NCBI RefSeq assembly: GCF_001640365.1
Contig: NZ_LWMI01000007.1
Location: forward strand, 326,411 to 390,410
Source of the DNA: Candidatus Arsenophonus triatominarum
Lineage (GTDB): Bacteria > Pseudomonadota > Gammaproteobacteria > Enterobacterales > Enterobacteriaceae
Direction: 5' to 3'
Length of the DNA: 64,000 bases
The position numbers and the translations under genes are program-made. This document shows, piece after piece, positions 30,754-43,660 of this stretch (within the stretch, counting starts at the first letter, position 1; each line of letters begins with the position of its first letter). Under the pieces are notes generated by a model, which worked only from the letters and a program-made list of their open reading frames with translations, was not told the origin of the DNA and made no database searches.

Positions 30754-31608
30754 TTGCTAAACTTAAATGTTCGTATCATTACAGCTATCATACTTATTCC
30801 ATTAGTTATCGCGGCACTTTTTTTCTTACCTCCTAACTTGTTTGGTTATGTTATCATTGCTATTTGCTCGTTAGCTGCTTGGGAATGGAGCCAATTTATT
30901 GGCTGGATAGTGCAGATTAAACGAATTATATGTGCTGTTTTATTTGGTATATGTTTATTGGGTTTACAATTGTCATTTCAGGATTTCAGTCAATTAACAA
31001 CAGAGCCTCTGATTATTTATATTTTATCGGCTGGGTTAGTTTGGTGGTTAGTTGCGATAATATTGGTTTTCACTTTTCCTACTTCTGCTCGATTCTGGTC
31101 TCAGTCAGTAATATTAAAAATTTTGCTTGGTATTTTAACCATTTTACCTTTTTACTGTGGCATGTTGGTGTTAAAAAGCGTCGATTATCATATTGACAAT
31201 TTTATCGGTGCTTGGTGGGTGCTTTATGTCATGCTATTAGTTTGGAGTGCAGATAGTGGCGCTTATTTTTTTGGACATTTATTTGGTAAACATAAATTGG
31301 CGGCGAAGGTTTCTCCTGGTAAAACCTTGGAAGGTATGCTCGGTGGAATGCTGACAGCAGGTATTATAGCCTGGCTATTTAGTTTATTTGTTCCTGTTTT
31401 GTTAATATCCAAGAATTTACTACTTTGTTCTGTTATTGTTGTAATTATTTCTGTTTTTGGTGATTTAACGGAAAGTATGTTTAAACGTCAGGCTGGCATC
31501 AAAGATAGTAGTCATTTAATTCCAGGACATGGTGGCGTATTAGATAGAATCGATAGTTTGACCGCGGCTATACCTGTTTTTGCAGGATTGACATTGTTAT
31601 TTTTTTAG
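30754..31608 (+). CDS. cdsA: Phosphatidate cytidylyltransferase
   Basis: CdsA makes CDP-diacylglycerol, the branch-point of phospholipid synthesis, at the inner membrane. The 284-aa protein has about eight hydrophobic segments and the family signature SMFKRQAGIKDSSHLIPGHG followed by GVLDRIDS. The start is TTG at 30754, with AGGGGA about 7 bases upstream; no in-frame ATG fits. It lies 9 bp after uppS and 15 bp before rseP, so these are one operon. Confidence 0.96.
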   Translation: MLNLNVRIITAIILIPLVIAALFFLPPNLFGYVIIAICSLAAWEWSQFIGWIVQIKRIICAVLFGICLLGLQLSFQDFSQLTTEPLIIYILSAGLVWWLVAIILVFTFPTSARFWSQSVILKILLGILTILPFYCGMLVLKSVDYHIDNFIGAWWVLYVMLLVWSADSGAYFFGHLFGKHKLAAKVSPGKTLEGMLGGMLTAGIIAWLFSLFVPVLLISKNLLLCSVIVVIISVFGDLTESMFKRQAGIKDSSHLIPGHGGVLDRIDSLTAAIPVFAGLTLLFF

Positions 31609-31623
31609 TTTTTAAGGTATATC

Positions 31624-32976
31624 ATGGGATTTGTTTGGAGTTTAGCGGCATTTATTATTGCATTAGGTGTGCTAATTATCGTACATGAATTTGGCCATTT
31701 CTGGGTAGCTAGGCGCTGTGGTATTTATGTTGAGCGTTTCTCCATTGGTTTTGGAAAAGCCTTATGGCGTAAAGTTGATCGTCATGGTACAGAATTTGTT
31801 ATCACCCTGATCCCGTTAGGTGGCTATGTTAAAATGCTAGATGAGCGAGTAGCCGCTGTAGCACCAGAGCGTCTCCACTTTGCTTTTAATAATAAAACAG
31901 TAGGACAACGTGCTGCAGTGATTAGTGCAGGGCCAATAGCCAATTTTTTATTGGCAATATTTGTTTATTGGTTAGTTTTCATTATTGGTATCCCTTCCGT
32001 GCGCCCAGTCATTGAAGATATTCAGTCAAACTCGATTGCTGACCAAGCAAATATTTCACCAGGTATGGAACTAAAATCAATAGATGGTATCGAAACCCCT
32101 GACTGGAACGCAGTTCGTCTCGCCTTAATTAGTAAAATTGGTGATGAAGAATTAAGCATGAAGGTTTTACCTATTGGAAATTCAACGCCGATAAAAAAAG
32201 TGATTGATTTGAGGGAATGGCATTTTGATCCAGAAACTCAGGATCCGGTTTTATCTTTGGGAATTATGCCAGTTAGTGCCAGGCAAGATCCCATTGTGCG
32301 TAATATTCAACCTGGCTCAGCGGCGGCATTATCAGGTTTACAAGTAGGAGACAGAATTGTAAAAGTGGGTGATCAGATAATAGATGTTTGGCATCCATTC
32401 ACCTATTTTGTTCGGCGAAGTCCTAATATTCCATTGTTATTGACGATCGAAAGACAAGGTGAACAGCAGCAATTAACGTTAACACCAGAAGTAAAAACGA
32501 TAGCTAAAGGGCGGCAAGTTGGATTTGCCGGGCTTGAATTATCAGTAATACCACTTGCAGATGAGTATAAAATCACTCAGCAATATGGTCCGTTTTATGC
32601 GTTGTACCAGGCAACTGATAAAGCTTGGCAGTTGATGAAGTTGACAGTTAGCATGATAGGTAAATTGGTCACTGGTGATATTAAACTCAATAATCTTAGT
32701 GGGCCTGTTTCTATTGCAAAAGGAGCAGGCATTTCCGCTGAGTCTGGGTTAGTGTATTATCTGATGTTTATTGCATTAATTAGTGTCAATTTAGGGATCA
32801 TTAACCTGTTTCCTTTGCCTGTATTAGATGGTGGGCACTTACTTTTCTTGCTAATCGAAAAGATTAAAGGAGAGCCAGTGTCTGAGCGTGTACAAGACTT
32901 CAGCTATCGTATTGGTGCTATTGCATTGATATTATTAATGGGGCTTGCACTTTTCAATGATTTCTCTCGTCTTTAA
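31624..32976 (+). CDS. rseP: Site-2 zinc metalloprotease RseP
   Basis: RseP cleaves anti-sigma factor RseA in the inner membrane during the sigma-E envelope stress response and clears signal peptides. The 450-aa protein has HEFGH in the first membrane helix, two periplasmic PDZ domains (about 125-310) and the third metal ligand region [10 protein letters not shown] in a C-terminal helix. It is immediately upstream of bamA, whose misassembled clients trigger this pathway. Confidence 0.97.
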   Translation: MGFVWSLAAFIIALGVLIIVHEFGHFWVARRCGIYVERFSIGFGKALWRKVDRHGTEFVITLIPLGGYVKMLDERVAAVAPERLHFAFNNKTVGQRAAVISAGPIANFLLAIFVYWLVFIIGIPSVRPVIEDIQSNSIADQANISPGMELKSIDGIETPDWNAVRLALISKIGDEELSMKVLPIGNSTPIKKVIDLREWHFDPETQDPVLSLGIMPVSARQDPIVRNIQPGSAAALSGLQVGDRIVKVGDQIIDVWHPFTYFVRRSPNIPLLLTIERQGEQQQLTLTPEVKTIAKGRQVGFAGLELSVIPLADEYKITQQYGPFYALYQATDKAWQLMKLTVSMIGKLVTGDIKLNNLSGPVSIAKGAGISAESGLVYYLMFIALISVNLGIINLFPLPVLDGGHLLFLLIEKIKGEPVSERVQDFSYRIGAIALILLMGLALFNDFSRL

Positions 32977-33009
32977 GAGAGAGACTAGTTAGGAATACTC
33001 ATAACAACA

Positions 33010-35403
33010 ATGGCGATGAAAAAGTTGCTCATAGCATCGCTGCTATTTGGCAGCGCCACTGCATACGGTTCAGACGGGTTTGTAGTTCAAGATATTCATT
33101 TTGAAGGTCTTCAACGCGTCGCCGTTGGTGCAGCACTATTGAATATGCCGGTTCGGGTAGGAGATACGATTAATAATGACGATATAGGTCGTACTATTCG
33201 AGTGCTATTTTCAACGGGTAATTTCGAAGATGTTAGAGTTTTGCGTGATGGAAATACGCTTATAGTTCAAGTAAAAGAGCGGCCAACTATTGCAAGCATT
33301 ACATTCTCTGGTAATAGGTCGGTTAAAGACGATTTATTAAAGCAAAATCTTGAGGCTTCCAATATTCGCGTTGGTGAAGCTCTTGATCGCACAAAACTGG
33401 CGGATATCGAAAAGGGTCTGGAAGATTTTTATTACAGTGTTGGTAAGTATAATGCGACAGTTAAAGCAGTAGTCACACCGCTACCGCGTAATCGTGTTGA
33501 CTTAAAATTAATCTTTTCTGAAGGCGTTTCAGCTAAGATCCAACAGATTAATATCGTCGGTAATAAAGCATTTACCACGGGTGAATTGGTAAATCGTTTT
33601 CAATTACGTGATGATGTACCCTGGTGGAATTTTATTGCTGATCAAAAATATCAGAAACAAAAACTGGCAGGTGATTTAGAAACCCTGCGCAGTTTTTATC
33701 TCGAACGAGGTTATGCCAAATTTAATATCGACTCAATCAATGTCAGTCTCACACCTGATAAGAAAGGTATTTATGTCACTATCAATGTGACAGAGGGCGA
33801 TAGATATACCATATCAGGCGTTGAATTAAATGGTGAAACTGCTGGCCATTATGATGAAATCAACCAATTAATCACCACCATCAAACCTTCTTCGCTTTAT
33901 AATGGTACTGAAGTTACTAAAATTAAGGATCTCCTGGGTCGTTATGGTTATGCTTATCCCCGTGTTATTACCCAACCTGAAATCAATGATGAAGATAAAA
34001 CCGTCAAACTGCATGTGAATGTTGATGCAGGTAGCCGTTTCTATGTTCGCCAAATCCGTTTTGTCGGCAATGATGTTAGTAAAGATTCTGTTTTACGTCG
34101 TGAGATGCGTCAGATGGAAGGCGCTTGGTTAGGCAATGATTTGGTTAACCTAGGCAAAGAACGATTAAATCGGACCGGTTTTTTCGAAACCGTCGACGTT
34201 GAAACGCAACGTGTACCTGGTACACCTGATCAAGTTGATGTGGTCTATAAAGTTAAAGAACGTAATACCGGCTCGATAAAGTTCAACATTGGTTTTGGTT
34301 CTGAAAGTGGTATCAGTTTCCAAGTCGGTGTTCAACAAGAAAACTGGCTTGGTACTGGTAATGCTGTTGGTATTAGTGCAAGTAAGAATGATTATTCGAC
34401 TTATGCGGAATTATCATTAACCGATCCTTACTTTACCGTTAATGGTGTCAGCTTGGGTGGGCGATTATTCTATAATGATTTTAGTGCCAAGGATGCCGAT
34501 CTTTCACGCTATAATAATAAAACTTATGGTGTTGATAGTACCTTGAGTTTTCCTTTTAATGAAAATAATGCGTTTCAAATTGGGGCAGGTTTTGTTCATA
34601 ACTCCTTGTCTGATATGAAAGCTCAAGTCGGAATGTGGCGTTATTTACAAAGTATGGGCGAAAATCCCAATATTGATGATAAAGCACGCTATAATGCTAA
34701 TGATTTTACCCTTAAGTTAGGCTGGACTTATAATAACCTAGATCGTGGTTTTTTCCCGACAGCGGGTAATAAAACTTCATTAAATAATAAAATCACCATT
34801 CCCGGTTCTAATAATCAATACTATAAGATTCGGTTTGATACATCGCAATATTATCCCATTGATGAGGATAAAAAATGGGTATTATTAGGCAGGGCACAGT
34901 TAGGTTATGGTAATGGTTTTGGTGGTAAAGAATTACCATTTTATGAAAACTTTTATGCTGGTGGTGCTGGTACAGTACGTGGTTTTCGTTCCAATAATAT
35001 CGGCCCTAAAGCAATTTATCTTGAAGAAAAAAATGGTGTAGTAAGTCCAAAATCCGGTAGTCCCTCAACGGATGCTGTTGGCGGCAATGCAATGGCAATA
35101 GCGTCCTTGGAGTTAATTACGCCAACCCCGTTTATTGATGAAAAGTATGTTAATTCGCTCAGAACTTCTTTCTTTATTGATGCAGGTACTGTTTGGGATT
35201 CGAATTGGAGTAACACCCGCGCAGACTGGAGAGCAGAAATGCCTGACTATGGTAAGGCATCCAATATTCGAGTTTCGACAGGGATTGCATTACAATGGAT
35301 GTCACCACTTGGTCCGCTGGTCTTTTCTTATGCCAAGCCAATAAAATATTATGAAGGTGACAAATCTGAAGAGTTTCAGTTTAGTATTGGTAGGACGTGG
35401 TAA
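33010..35403 (+). CDS. bamA: Outer-membrane protein assembly factor BamA
   Basis: BamA inserts beta-barrel proteins in the outer membrane. The 797-aa protein has a signal peptide ([20 protein letters not shown]), five POTRA domains and a 16-strand barrel with the conserved VRGF in loop 6 ([13 protein letters not shown]). Compared with E. coli (810 aa), four residues are missing in POTRA4 ([15 protein letters not shown] where E. coli has MEDD after TK), and the segment after VRGF is shorter. The C-terminal signature strand FQFSIGRTW is intact. Skp, its periplasmic chaperone, follows. Confidence 0.97.
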   Translation: MAMKKLLIASLLFGSATAYGSDGFVVQDIHFEGLQRVAVGAALLNMPVRVGDTINNDDIGRTIRVLFSTGNFEDVRVLRDGNTLIVQVKERPTIASITFSGNRSVKDDLLKQNLEASNIRVGEALDRTKLADIEKGLEDFYYSVGKYNATVKAVVTPLPRNRVDLKLIFSEGVSAKIQQINIVGNKAFTTGELVNRFQLRDDVPWWNFIADQKYQKQKLAGDLETLRSFYLERGYAKFNIDSINVSLTPDKKGIYVTINVTEGDRYTISGVELNGETAGHYDEINQLITTIKPSSLYNGTEVTKIKDLLGRYGYAYPRVITQPEINDEDKTVKLHVNVDAGSRFYVRQIRFVGNDVSKDSVLRREMRQMEGAWLGNDLVNLGKERLNRTGFFETVDVETQRVPGTPDQVDVVYKVKERNTGSIKFNIGFGSESGISFQVGVQQENWLGTGNAVGISASKNDYSTYAELSLTDPYFTVNGVSLGGRLFYNDFSAKDADLSRYNNKTYGVDSTLSFPFNENNAFQIGAGFVHNSLSDMKAQVGMWRYLQSMGENPNIDDKARYNANDFTLKLGWTYNNLDRGFFPTAGNKTSLNNKITIPGSNNQYYKIRFDTSQYYPIDEDKKWVLLGRAQLGYGNGFGGKELPFYENFYAGGAGTVRGFRSNNIGPKAIYLEEKNGVVSPKSGSPSTDAVGGNAMAIASLELITPTPFIDEKYVNSLRTSFFIDAGTVWDSNWSNTRADWRAEMPDYGKASNIRVSTGIALQWMSPLGPLVFSYAKPIKYYEGDKSEEFQFSIGRTW

Positions 35404-35463
35404 AACGTCAATTCAATTCATCGATTCGCTTGTGGTCAGGTCATAAGCGATAAGGAGTTTAGT

Positions 35464-35955
35464 GTGAAAAAATTGTTGTGTGCAGCAGGTTTAGGTTTGA
35501 TTTTATCTGTATCTGCCAGTGCTTATGCAGAGAAAGTTGCCGTTATTAACGTCGGTGAAGTTTTTCAGAACATAGCAACCAGTAAAGCGGTAACTAAGCA
35601 ACTTGAAAAAGAGTTCAAAGGACGCGCTAATGAGTTGCAAAATATGGAAAAAGATTTACAGGCTCGGGCAGAAAAATTGCAAAAAAGCGCCGCTAAGCCT
35701 AATGAAAAAGTTCTTCAAGCGTTTGAGGCTAAGCGGAAAAATTTTCTTCAAAAAGCACAGCAATTTGAACAAGATAACCAACGTCGTCAGCAAGAAGAGC
35801 GCAATAAAATATTGCAAACGATAAAGACGGCAACTAAAGCGGTTGCAGAGAAAGAGCGTTACGACGTGGTTGTTGACGTAAATGCGGTTCTCTATCCGGA
35901 AAACAGTTCTAGCCTGAAAAATATTACCGATCTGGTTATTAAGAAGGTTAAATAA
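35464..35955 (+). CDS. skp: Periplasmic chaperone Skp (OmpH)
   Basis: Skp is a trimeric jellyfish-shaped periplasmic chaperone that carries unfolded outer-membrane proteins to BamA. The 163-aa precursor has a signal peptide cut after SASAYA and a long helical, Lys/Glu/Gln-rich arm region (residues about 40-130). It starts with GTG at 35464 after AAGGAG. It lies 60 bp past bamA and 3 bp before lpxD. Confidence 0.96.
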   Translation: MKKLLCAAGLGLILSVSASAYAEKVAVINVGEVFQNIATSKAVTKQLEKEFKGRANELQNMEKDLQARAEKLQKSAAKPNEKVLQAFEAKRKNFLQKAQQFEQDNQRRQQEERNKILQTIKTATKAVAEKERYDVVVDVNAVLYPENSSSLKNITDLVIKKVK

Positions 35956-35958
35956 TAC

Positions 35959-36987
35959 ATGGTTTCTATTCGATTAGCTGATTTAGCCCAACAATTGGAC
36001 GCGCAGCTACATGGTGATGGTAATATTACCATTACCGCTATTGCGCCTATGCATTTAGCGAAGGAAGGGCAAATTACTTTTTTATCGGATAGCCGTTACC
36101 TAACGCAATTAGCAAAATGCAAAGCTGCTGCTGTGGTATTAAAGCATGAGGATCTACCTGAGAGTAAAATAGCCGCATTAGTGGTTAAAGATCCTTATCT
36201 TGCCTATGCTCGATTAGCTCAAATTTGGGATACCACGCCAAAACCTGCACAAAATATCCATCCTTCAGCGGTTATTGCGGAAGATGTTAAGCTCGGCGAA
36301 GATGTTGCCATTGGCGCTAATGCCGTTATTGAGTCAGGGGCGACATTAGGTAATCAGGTTATTATTGGCGCAGGTTGCTTTATTGGTAAAAATGTCAAGA
36401 TCGGTCAGTCTACGCGTTTATGGGCAAATGTTTCTGTCTATCATAATGTCGAGATAGGTGAACAGTGTCTTATCCAATCTGGAACAGTTATTGGTTCAGA
36501 TGGTTTTGGCTATGCAAATGAAAAAGGCCAATGGATAAAAATACCTCAATTAGGTACAGTTATTATTGGAAATAATGTCGAAATTGGTGCTTGTACCACC
36601 ATTGACCGCGGTGCACTAGAGAAAACAATAATTGGTAATGGGGTTATCATTGATAACCAATGTCAGATTGCTCACAATGTGATTATCGGTGATCATAGTG
36701 CTATTGCGGGTGGTGTTAATATGGCCGGTAGCCTGAAAATAGGCCAATATTGTATGATTGGTGGTGCCAGCGTGATTAATGGACATATGGAAATTTGTGA
36801 TAAAGTTACTATAACCGGAATGGGAATGGTAATGCGTCCAATTAGTGAGCCGGGAATATACTCTTCTGGCATCCCATTACAGCCAAATAAGGTTTGGCGA
36901 AAAACAGCAGCTTTAGTCATGAATATTAATGAAATAGCTAAGCGCATGAAGGCACTAGAACGTAAGGTATTTAGTAAAGATAACTAA
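35959..36987 (+). CDS. lpxD: UDP-3-O-acyl-glucosamine N-acyltransferase
   Basis: LpxD adds the second hydroxy-acyl chain from ACP in lipid A synthesis. The 342-aa protein has an N-terminal uridine-binding domain and a hexapeptide-repeat beta-helix ([20 protein letters not shown] onward) with the catalytic-His segment [18 protein letters not shown]. It is in the standard skp-lpxD-fabZ-lpxA-lpxB order. Length is normal (E. coli 341). Confidence 0.97.
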   Translation: MVSIRLADLAQQLDAQLHGDGNITITAIAPMHLAKEGQITFLSDSRYLTQLAKCKAAAVVLKHEDLPESKIAALVVKDPYLAYARLAQIWDTTPKPAQNIHPSAVIAEDVKLGEDVAIGANAVIESGATLGNQVIIGAGCFIGKNVKIGQSTRLWANVSVYHNVEIGEQCLIQSGTVIGSDGFGYANEKGQWIKIPQLGTVIIGNNVEIGACTTIDRGALEKTIIGNGVIIDNQCQIAHNVIIGDHSAIAGGVNMAGSLKIGQYCMIGGASVINGHMEICDKVTITGMGMVMRPISEPGIYSSGIPLQPNKVWRKTAALVMNINEIAKRMKALERKVFSKDN

Positions 36988-37100
36988 ATACTGCTGTGTA
37001 GATTTGTTAATTGCGGCCTGCAGATTACCTTATTGAGGGTTAAAGCAGGCCGCATTATTAATATATAATTTTTTAAATTTAAACAAGAAGAGTCTTTTCT

Positions 37101-37553
37101 ATGAGTGATAAGCATACTCTGGATATAGAAGAAATTTTAGGTTTGTTACCCCATCGTTATCCTTTTTTATTAGTTGATCGTGTATTGGATTTTGAAGAAG
37201 GTAAATTTTTACGTGCAGTAAAAAATGTCTCTTTTAATGAACCTTTTTTTCAAGGTCATTTTCCGGGTAAACCAATATTTCCGGGGGTATTAATTCTTGA
37301 GGCAATGGCTCAGGCGGCTGGTATTTTAGCTTTCAAGAGTGTTGGAAAATTAGAGCCTGGCGAACTTTATTATTTTGCTGGCATTGACGAAGCAAGATTT
37401 AAACATCCGGTGCAACCTGGTGATCAGATGATTTTTGAGGTAACGTTTGTTAAAACTAAGCGTGGTTTGACGCGTTTTAAGGGTATTGCAAAAGTGGATG
37501 AAAAAGTTGTTTGTGAAGCGACAATGATGTGTGCTTGCAGCCAAGAAGCGTAA
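37101..37553 (+). CDS. fabZ: 3-hydroxyacyl-ACP dehydratase FabZ
   Basis: FabZ dehydrates beta-hydroxyacyl-ACP in fatty-acid elongation; it competes with LpxA/LpxD for hydroxymyristoyl-ACP, so its place among lpx genes is meaningful. The 150-aa hotdog-fold protein has the catalytic His in [13 protein letters not shown] and Glu in [11 protein letters not shown]. The 113-bp gap before it contains a GC-containing inverted repeat (GCGGCCTGC near 37013 and GCAGGCCGC near 37045). Confidence 0.97.
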   Translation: MSDKHTLDIEEILGLLPHRYPFLLVDRVLDFEEGKFLRAVKNVSFNEPFFQGHFPGKPIFPGVLILEAMAQAAGILAFKSVGKLEPGELYYFAGIDEARFKHPVQPGDQMIFEVTFVKTKRGLTRFKGIAKVDEKVVCEATMMCACSQEA

Positions 37554-37567
37554 AAATGAGGGCTGAT

Positions 37568-38365
37568 ATGATTAATAAAACAGCGATTATTCATCCCTCT
37601 TCTATTATTGAAGAGGGCGCGATTATCGGTGCGAATGTCCGCATAGGCCCGTTTTGCTATATTGGTTCTCAGGTTGAAATTGGTGCAAATACCACACTGA
37701 AATCTCATGTGGTTGTCAATGGCAATACCAAAATTGGTTGTAATAACCAGATATTTCAGTTTGTCGCGATAGGTGAAATTAATCAGGATCTAAAATACCA
37801 AGGAGAGCCAACTCGAGTTGAGATTGGTGATCGCAATTGCATTAGGGAGAGTTGTACTATTCACCGTGGTACCCTACAAGGCGGAGGTTTAACCAAAATG
37901 GGTCATGATAATCTATTGATGGTAAATACCCATATAGCCCATGATTGTTTGCTAAGCAATTATTGTATAATTGCTAATAACGGTACGCTTGGTGGACATG
38001 TTAAACTAGATGATTATGCCATCATTGGTGGTATGAGTGCGGTGCATCAATTTTGCCAAATTGGTGCTCATGTTATGGTTGGTGGCTGCTCTGGTGTTGC
38101 CCAAGATGTTCCGCCTTATGTCATTGCGCAAGGTAATCATGCGACTCCTTATGGTGTGAATATTGAAGGTTTAAAACGCCGTGGCTTTGATAAAGAATCA
38201 CTACATGCGATTAGGAATGCGTATAAAATCCTTTACCGATGTGGTAAAACGCTAGATGAGGCCAGACAAGAGTTGGTCGTTCTAGGTGAAAATAATCAAC
38301 AGATAAAAATACTGAGTGATTTTTTAGAGAATTCAGCGCAATCTAACCGCGGGATTATTCGTTAA
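37568..38365 (+). CDS. lpxA: UDP-N-acetylglucosamine acyltransferase
   Basis: LpxA catalyses the first step of lipid A synthesis. The 265-aa protein (E. coli 262) is a left-handed beta-helix with hexapeptide repeats and the segment [21 protein letters not shown] that includes the conserved His region. I choose ATG 37568 ([12 protein letters not shown]), 14 bases after the fabZ stop; longer frames upstream overlap fabZ and add residues not seen in the family. Confidence 0.96.
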   Translation: MINKTAIIHPSSIIEEGAIIGANVRIGPFCYIGSQVEIGANTTLKSHVVVNGNTKIGCNNQIFQFVAIGEINQDLKYQGEPTRVEIGDRNCIRESCTIHRGTLQGGGLTKMGHDNLLMVNTHIAHDCLLSNYCIIANNGTLGGHVKLDDYAIIGGMSAVHQFCQIGAHVMVGGCSGVAQDVPPYVIAQGNHATPYGVNIEGLKRRGFDKESLHAIRNAYKILYRCGKTLDEARQELVVLGENNQQIKILSDFLENSAQSNRGIIR

Positions 38366-38390
38366 CAAGCAACCTGAATAGGAGAAATCT

Positions 38391-39563
38391 TTGGCGAATA
38401 GTCATCAAGTTGCAATTCAACAACGACCTTTGACTATTGGTCTCGTTGCAGGAGAAACATCAGGCGACATACTTGGTGCAGGTCTTATTCGTGCGCTAAA
38501 ACAGCAAGTCCCTAATGCGCGTTTTGTCGGTGTCGCAGGCTCATTAATGCAAGCTGAGGGCTGTGAAGCCTGGTATGAAATGGAAGAGCTTGCTGTGATG
38601 GGGATTGTTGAAGTTTTGGGTCGACTAGCGCGATTATTACAAATTCGCGCTGACCTAACTAAACGTTTCGTTAAGTTGCGGCCTGATGTATTTGTTGGCA
38701 TAGATGCGCCTGACTTTAATATTACCCTTGAGCGAAAATTAAAGCAAACAGGGGTCAAAACCATTCATTACGTCAGTCCTTCTGTTTGGGCGTGGAGACA
38801 AGATCGTGTTTTCAAGATAGGGGAGGCGACCGACCTGGTGCTTGCTTTGTTACCCTTCGAAAAAAGGTTTTATGACCGTTACAACATTCCCTGCCGTTTT
38901 ATCGGCCATACGATGGCTGATATCATATCGCTACAGCCTGATAAACAGGCTGCCAGAGCACAACTAAATATAGCCCATGATGCTAAGTGTTTGGCCATTT
39001 TGCCGGGTAGCCGTCGGGCTGAAGTTGAAATGTTAAGTGCAGACTTTTTGCACGCTGCCCAAATTTTGCTAAAAGACTTTCCTCATTTGCAAATCTTAGT
39101 TCCTATCGTCAATCAACAGCGCCGGCAGCAGTTTGAAGCGATTTATCGTGAGATTTCGCCAACCTTACCACTGAAAATTTTAGATGGCCAAGCGCGGATA
39201 GCTATGATCGCAGCCGACGTAACTTTATTAGCTTCGGGAACAGCTTCATTAGAATGTATGTTAGCAAAATGTCCGATGGTAGTTGGATATCGAATAAAAT
39301 CAGTGACTTATTGGCTAGCTAAACGTTTGGTTAAAATCCCTTTTATTTCATTGCCTAATTTATTGGCGGGCGAAGAACTGGTTAAAGAATATATTCAGCA
39401 AGATTGTCAACCTGAACAATTAGCTGGCTCACTTAAGTCTTTACTAATCGACGAAAAAAAGGTTGAGCAGCTAAAACAAACCTTCTTGCAACTACATGAA
39501 AGTATCCGTTGTCATACTGATCAACAAGCGGCAGAGGCTGTCTTGGAGCTAAGTATGAAATGA
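38391..39563 (+). CDS. lpxB: Lipid-A-disaccharide synthase
   Basis: LpxB is a peripheral membrane GT19 glycosyltransferase that joins lipid X and UDP-diacylglucosamine. The 390-aa protein has [16 protein letters not shown] at the N-terminus and [16 protein letters not shown] and LPGSRRAEV later. The start is TTG at 38391 after AGGAGA; no suitable ATG exists. The last bases overlap rnhB by 4 (ATGA). Confidence 0.96.
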   Translation: MANSHQVAIQQRPLTIGLVAGETSGDILGAGLIRALKQQVPNARFVGVAGSLMQAEGCEAWYEMEELAVMGIVEVLGRLARLLQIRADLTKRFVKLRPDVFVGIDAPDFNITLERKLKQTGVKTIHYVSPSVWAWRQDRVFKIGEATDLVLALLPFEKRFYDRYNIPCRFIGHTMADIISLQPDKQAARAQLNIAHDAKCLAILPGSRRAEVEMLSADFLHAAQILLKDFPHLQILVPIVNQQRRQQFEAIYREISPTLPLKILDGQARIAMIAADVTLLASGTASLECMLAKCPMVVGYRIKSVTYWLAKRLVKIPFISLPNLLAGEELVKEYIQQDCQPEQLAGSLKSLLIDEKKVEQLKQTFLQLHESIRCHTDQQAAEAVLELSMK

Positions 39564-40162
39564 ATAATTTTATTTATCCTAAAGCAAAATTTATTGCGGG
39601 TGTTGATGAGGTTGGTCGAGGACCTTTAGTTGGAGCAGTAGTGACAGCCGCCGTGATTTTAGATCCCAAACAGCCAATAATAGGATTGGCAGATTCAAAA
39701 AAATTAACCGAAAAGCGGCGTAATGCACTTTATATTGAAATTCAAAACAGAACATTGTGTTGGAGCATTGGGCGTGCAGAGCCTGAAGAGATTGATAAAA
39801 TCAACATATTGCAGGCAACTTTTTTAGCCATGCGCAGGGCAGTGGCGGCACTTACCACTATGCCTGATTTTGTTTTGGTCGATGGCAATAAGAGCCCAGG
39901 CTTTGCTGTACCTTCTCAGGCGATTATTAAAGGTGATAGTTTGGTGCAGGAAATTAGTGCCGCGTCAATATTAGCGAAAGTGACCCGAGATAGGGAAATG
40001 CGCGAGTTAGATATCCTTTATCCGGAATATGGTTTTGCTCAACATAAAGGCTACCCAACGGCATTTCATTTAGAAAAACTGGCTCAGCATGGTGCAACAC
40101 AGTTTCATCGCAAAAGTTTTGCGCCTGTTCGCCGAGTACTGAGTTGCAAAGAGTATAGCTAA
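39560..40162 (+). CDS. rnhB: Ribonuclease HII
   Basis: RNase HII nicks RNA-DNA hybrids and starts removal of single ribonucleotides. The 200-aa protein has [14 protein letters not shown] with two catalytic acids and [13 protein letters not shown] and KGDSLV motifs. It overlaps lpxB by 4 bases and precedes dnaE by 4 bases, an unbroken operon as in E. coli. Confidence 0.97.
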   Translation: MNNFIYPKAKFIAGVDEVGRGPLVGAVVTAAVILDPKQPIIGLADSKKLTEKRRNALYIEIQNRTLCWSIGRAEPEEIDKINILQATFLAMRRAVAALTTMPDFVLVDGNKSPGFAVPSQAIIKGDSLVQEISAASILAKVTRDREMRELDILYPEYGFAQHKGYPTAFHLEKLAQHGATQFHRKSFAPVRRVLSCKEYS

Positions 40163-40166
40163 GAAA

Positions 40167-43100
40167 ATGGCCGAACCACGTTTTATACACTTACGCGTAC
40201 ATAGTGACTATTCCATTATTGATGGATTAGCAAAAATTAATCCACTCGTTAATCGAGTGGCAGAATTAGGTATGCCTGCATTGGCAATAACCGATTTTAC
40301 CAATCTTTATGGTTTAATAAAATTTTATGGTGCGGCACATTCTGCCGGAGTTAAGCCAATTATTGGTGCAGATTTTTATCTAGAAAGTGAATTACTCGGC
40401 GATGAAGTTGCTCATTTAACTATCCTGGCTAAGGATAATAAAGGTTACCATAATCTAACCCTGCTTATTTCCGCAGCCTATCAAAAAGGCTATGGCGCGA
40501 TCGGACCAACTATCAAACGAGAATGGCTAGTAACTCATAAAGAGGGACTATTATTACTCTCTGGTGGCTGCATGGGCGATGTGGGTAAATTTCTATTACG
40601 CGGAAATCAACAACTGGTTGAACAATGTTTGGATTTTTATCAAACCCATTTCCCAGATAACTATTATCTAGAAATTGCCAGAACTGGTCGGCCTGATGAA
40701 GAGAGTTATTTACATGCTGCGGTCCAATTGGCCGCACAAAAAGGTGTGCCAGTCGTTGCTACGAATAATGTACGCTTTATTAATAGCGATGATTTTGCTG
40801 CACATGAAATACGGGTCGCGATCCATGATGGTTTTACACTCGCTGATCCGAAAAGACCAAAAAATTATAGTCCTCAGCAATATTTACGCAGTGAACAGGA
40901 AATGGTTGAGTTATTTGCCGACATTCCTGAGGCATTGGAAAATAGTATCGAAATTGCTAAGCGCTGTAATGTAATGATGCGTTTAGGTGAATATTTTTTG
41001 CCACAATTCCCGACCGGCGATATGGCAACGGAAGATTTCCTGATCAAATGTGCAAAAGCCGGGTTAGAAGAGCGTTTACAATTTCTTTATCCCGACGAGA
41101 AGGAGAGAGCTGAGCGACGGGTTGAATATGATCAACGTTTAGATATCGAGTTACGAGTGATTAATCAGATGGGATTTCCTGGTTATTTTCTGATCGTAAT
41201 GGAGTTTATTCAATGGTCAAAAGATAACGCTATTCCGGTAGGCCCGGGACGAGGATCAGGCGCAGGTTCATTAGTTGCTTATGCATTAAAAATTACGGAC
41301 TTGGATCCGCTTCAATTTGATCTGCTATTTGAGCGTTTTCTTAATCCTGAGCGTGTTTCCATGCCTGACTTTGATGTTGATTTTTGTATGGAAAAACGCG
41401 ATCAGGTCATTGAACATGTTGCGCAAATGTATGGTCGTGAAGCTGTCTCACAAATTATTACTTTTGGTACCATGGCTGCAAAAGCGGTTATTCGAGATGT
41501 TGCTCGGGTACTGGGGCATCCGTATGGATTTGTTGATCGTATCGCCAAATTAGTTCCGCCGGATCCCGGTATGACGCTTGAAAAGGCATTCATTGTAGAG
41601 CCACAATTGCAAGAAATTTATGATGCTGATGAAGAAGTTAAAGCATTAATAGACATGGCGCGCAAACTTGAAGGTGTGACACGTAATGCAGGTAAACATG
41701 CGGGTGGAGTAGTCATTGCGCCGACAAAAATAACAGATTTTGCCCCCCTTTATTGTGATCCTGAAGGGCAAAATCCGCTTACCCAATTTGATAAAAATGA
41801 TGTTGAATACGCAGGGCTGGTAAAATTTGATTTTCTTGGTCTAAGAACTTTGACAATTATTAGTTGGGCGTCAGATATGATTAATCAACGTCGGGCAAAA
41901 CAAAATTTAGCGCCCATCGATATCGCGACCATCCCTCTCGATGATCAAAAATGTTTTGAACTATTGCAACGGGCCGAAACGACAGCGGTATTCCAACTAG
42001 AATCTCGGGGTATGAAAGACTTGATTAAGCGATTACGCCCTGATTGCTTTGAAGATATGATTGCTCTGGTTGCACTTTTTCGTCCCGGCCCATTACAGTC
42101 AGGGATGGTGGATAATTTTATTGATCGTAAGCATGGACGAGAAGCCATCTCTTATCCTGATGTTGAATGGCAGCATGAATCATTACAACCGGTTTTAGAG
42201 CCTACCTACGGTATCATTCTTTATCAAGAACAAGTTATGCAGATTGCTCAGGTGCTTGCTGGTTATACGCTAGGGGGAGCAGATATGCTCCGTCGGGCGA
42301 TGGGTAAGAAAAAGCCTGAAGAAATGGCACAACAGCGCTCAGTTTTTGAGGCAGGGGCGGTTAAAAATGGTATTGACGGTGAGTTAGGCATGAAAATCTT
42401 TGACCTGGTAGAAAAATTTGCCGGTTATGGATTTAATAAATCACATTCTGCTGCTTATGCATTAGTTTCATACCAGACCCTTTGGTTAAAAACACATTAT
42501 CCGGCTGAGTTTATGGCAGCAGTTATGACAGCGGATATGGATAATACTGAGAAAGTGGTTGGTTTAGTTGATGAATGTTGGCGTATGGAGTTGAAAGTAT
42601 TGCCACCGGATATCAACAGTGGATTATATCATTTTCATGTCAATGATAGCGGTGAAATTGTTTATGGCATTGGCGCCATAAAAGGTGTTGGTGAAGGTCC
42701 TATAGAAGCTATTATTGAATCACGTCAAAAAGGTGGTTATTTTAAAGAAATTTTTGATCTTTGTGCACGGGTTGATACTAAAAAGCTTAATCGTCGCGTG
42801 ATGGAAAAATTGATTATGTCCGGTGCTTTTGATCATTTAGGTCCGCACCGTGCCGCATTAATGTCTTCATTAGAATATGCCTTAAAAGCGGCAGATCAAC
42901 ACGCTAAAGCTGAAGCTATTGGACAAACTGATATGTTTGGCGTATTAGCTGAAGCGCCTGAGCAGGTTGAACAATCTTATGCTAGTGTAGCTAAATGGCC
43001 TGAACAGCTTATATTAGAAGGTGAACGCGAAACATTGGGTCTCTATTTAACTGGACATCCTATTACTGCTTATTTGTCTGAAATTGAACGTTATACTAGT

Positions 43101-43649
43101 GGATTAAGATTAAAGGATGTGAATCCAACGCCTCGGGGACAGATGTCAACGGTGGTTGGTTTAGCGCTGACAGCTAAAGTAGTAACCACTAAACGTGGCA
43201 ACAGAATAGGTATATGTACTTTGGATGATCGCTCTGGACGCTTGGATATAATGTTATTTTCAGATGCGTTAGAAAAATATCAGCATCTACTTGAGAAAGA
43301 TAAAATATTAATTGCCACAGGTCAGGTCAGCTTTGATGATTTCAATGGTGGTAATAAAATGTCTGTTCGTGAACTGATGGATCTTAGTGAAGCTCGTGAG
43401 AAATATGCCAGAGGTATTGCTATTTCATTGACAGATAGACAAATTGATGACCAATTATTAAACCGTCTTCGTAGCACATTGGAACCTTATCGTTCAGGAA
43501 CAATACCGGTTCATCTTTATTATCAGAAGAAAGACGCTCGCGCTAAATTAAAATTAGGCGTCACTTGGCGGGTTACTCCGACCGATAATCTTTTGACTGA
43601 GCTGCGAACTCTGCTAGGTAATCAGCAGGTAGAATTAGAATTTGACTAA
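40167..43649 (+). CDS. dnaE: DNA polymerase III alpha subunit
   Basis: DnaE is the replicative polymerase. The 1160-aa protein equals the E. coli length and has an N-terminal PHP domain ([15 protein letters not shown]), the palm with catalytic acids in [16 protein letters not shown], the fingers, an OB domain and the clamp-binding motif [10 protein letters not shown] near residue 920. It lies 4 bp after rnhB and 11 bp before accA, the usual operon. I see no breaks. Confidence 0.98.
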   Translation: MAEPRFIHLRVHSDYSIIDGLAKINPLVNRVAELGMPALAITDFTNLYGLIKFYGAAHSAGVKPIIGADFYLESELLGDEVAHLTILAKDNKGYHNLTLLISAAYQKGYGAIGPTIKREWLVTHKEGLLLLSGGCMGDVGKFLLRGNQQLVEQCLDFYQTHFPDNYYLEIARTGRPDEESYLHAAVQLAAQKGVPVVATNNVRFINSDDFAAHEIRVAIHDGFTLADPKRPKNYSPQQYLRSEQEMVELFADIPEALENSIEIAKRCNVMMRLGEYFLPQFPTGDMATEDFLIKCAKAGLEERLQFLYPDEKERAERRVEYDQRLDIELRVINQMGFPGYFLIVMEFIQWSKDNAIPVGPGRGSGAGSLVAYALKITDLDPLQFDLLFERFLNPERVSMPDFDVDFCMEKRDQVIEHVAQMYGREAVSQIITFGTMAAKAVIRDVARVLGHPYGFVDRIAKLVPPDPGMTLEKAFIVEPQLQEIYDADEEVKALIDMARKLEGVTRNAGKHAGGVVIAPTKITDFAPLYCDPEGQNPLTQFDKNDVEYAGLVKFDFLGLRTLTIISWASDMINQRRAKQNLAPIDIATIPLDDQKCFELLQRAETTAVFQLESRGMKDLIKRLRPDCFEDMIALVALFRPGPLQSGMVDNFIDRKHGREAISYPDVEWQHESLQPVLEPTYGIILYQEQVMQIAQVLAGYTLGGADMLRRAMGKKKPEEMAQQRSVFEAGAVKNGIDGELGMKIFDLVEKFAGYGFNKSHSAAYALVSYQTLWLKTHYPAEFMAAVMTADMDNTEKVVGLVDECWRMELKVLPPDINSGLYHFHVNDSGEIVYGIGAIKGVGEGPIEAIIESRQKGGYFKEIFDLCARVDTKKLNRRVMEKLIMSGAFDHLGPHRAALMSSLEYALKAADQHAKAEAIGQTDMFGVLAEAPEQVEQSYASVAKWPEQLILEGERETLGLYLTGHPITAYLSEIERYTSGLRLKDVNPTPRGQMSTVVGLALTAKVVTTKRGNRIGICTLDDRSGRLDIMLFSDALEKYQHLLEKDKILIATGQVSFDDFNGGNKMSVRELMDLSEAREKYARGIAISLTDRQIDDQLLNRLRSTLEPYRSGTIPVHLYYQKKDARAKLKLGVTWRVTPTDNLLTELRTLLGNQQVELEFD

Positions 43650-43660
43650 ATAGGAATATT

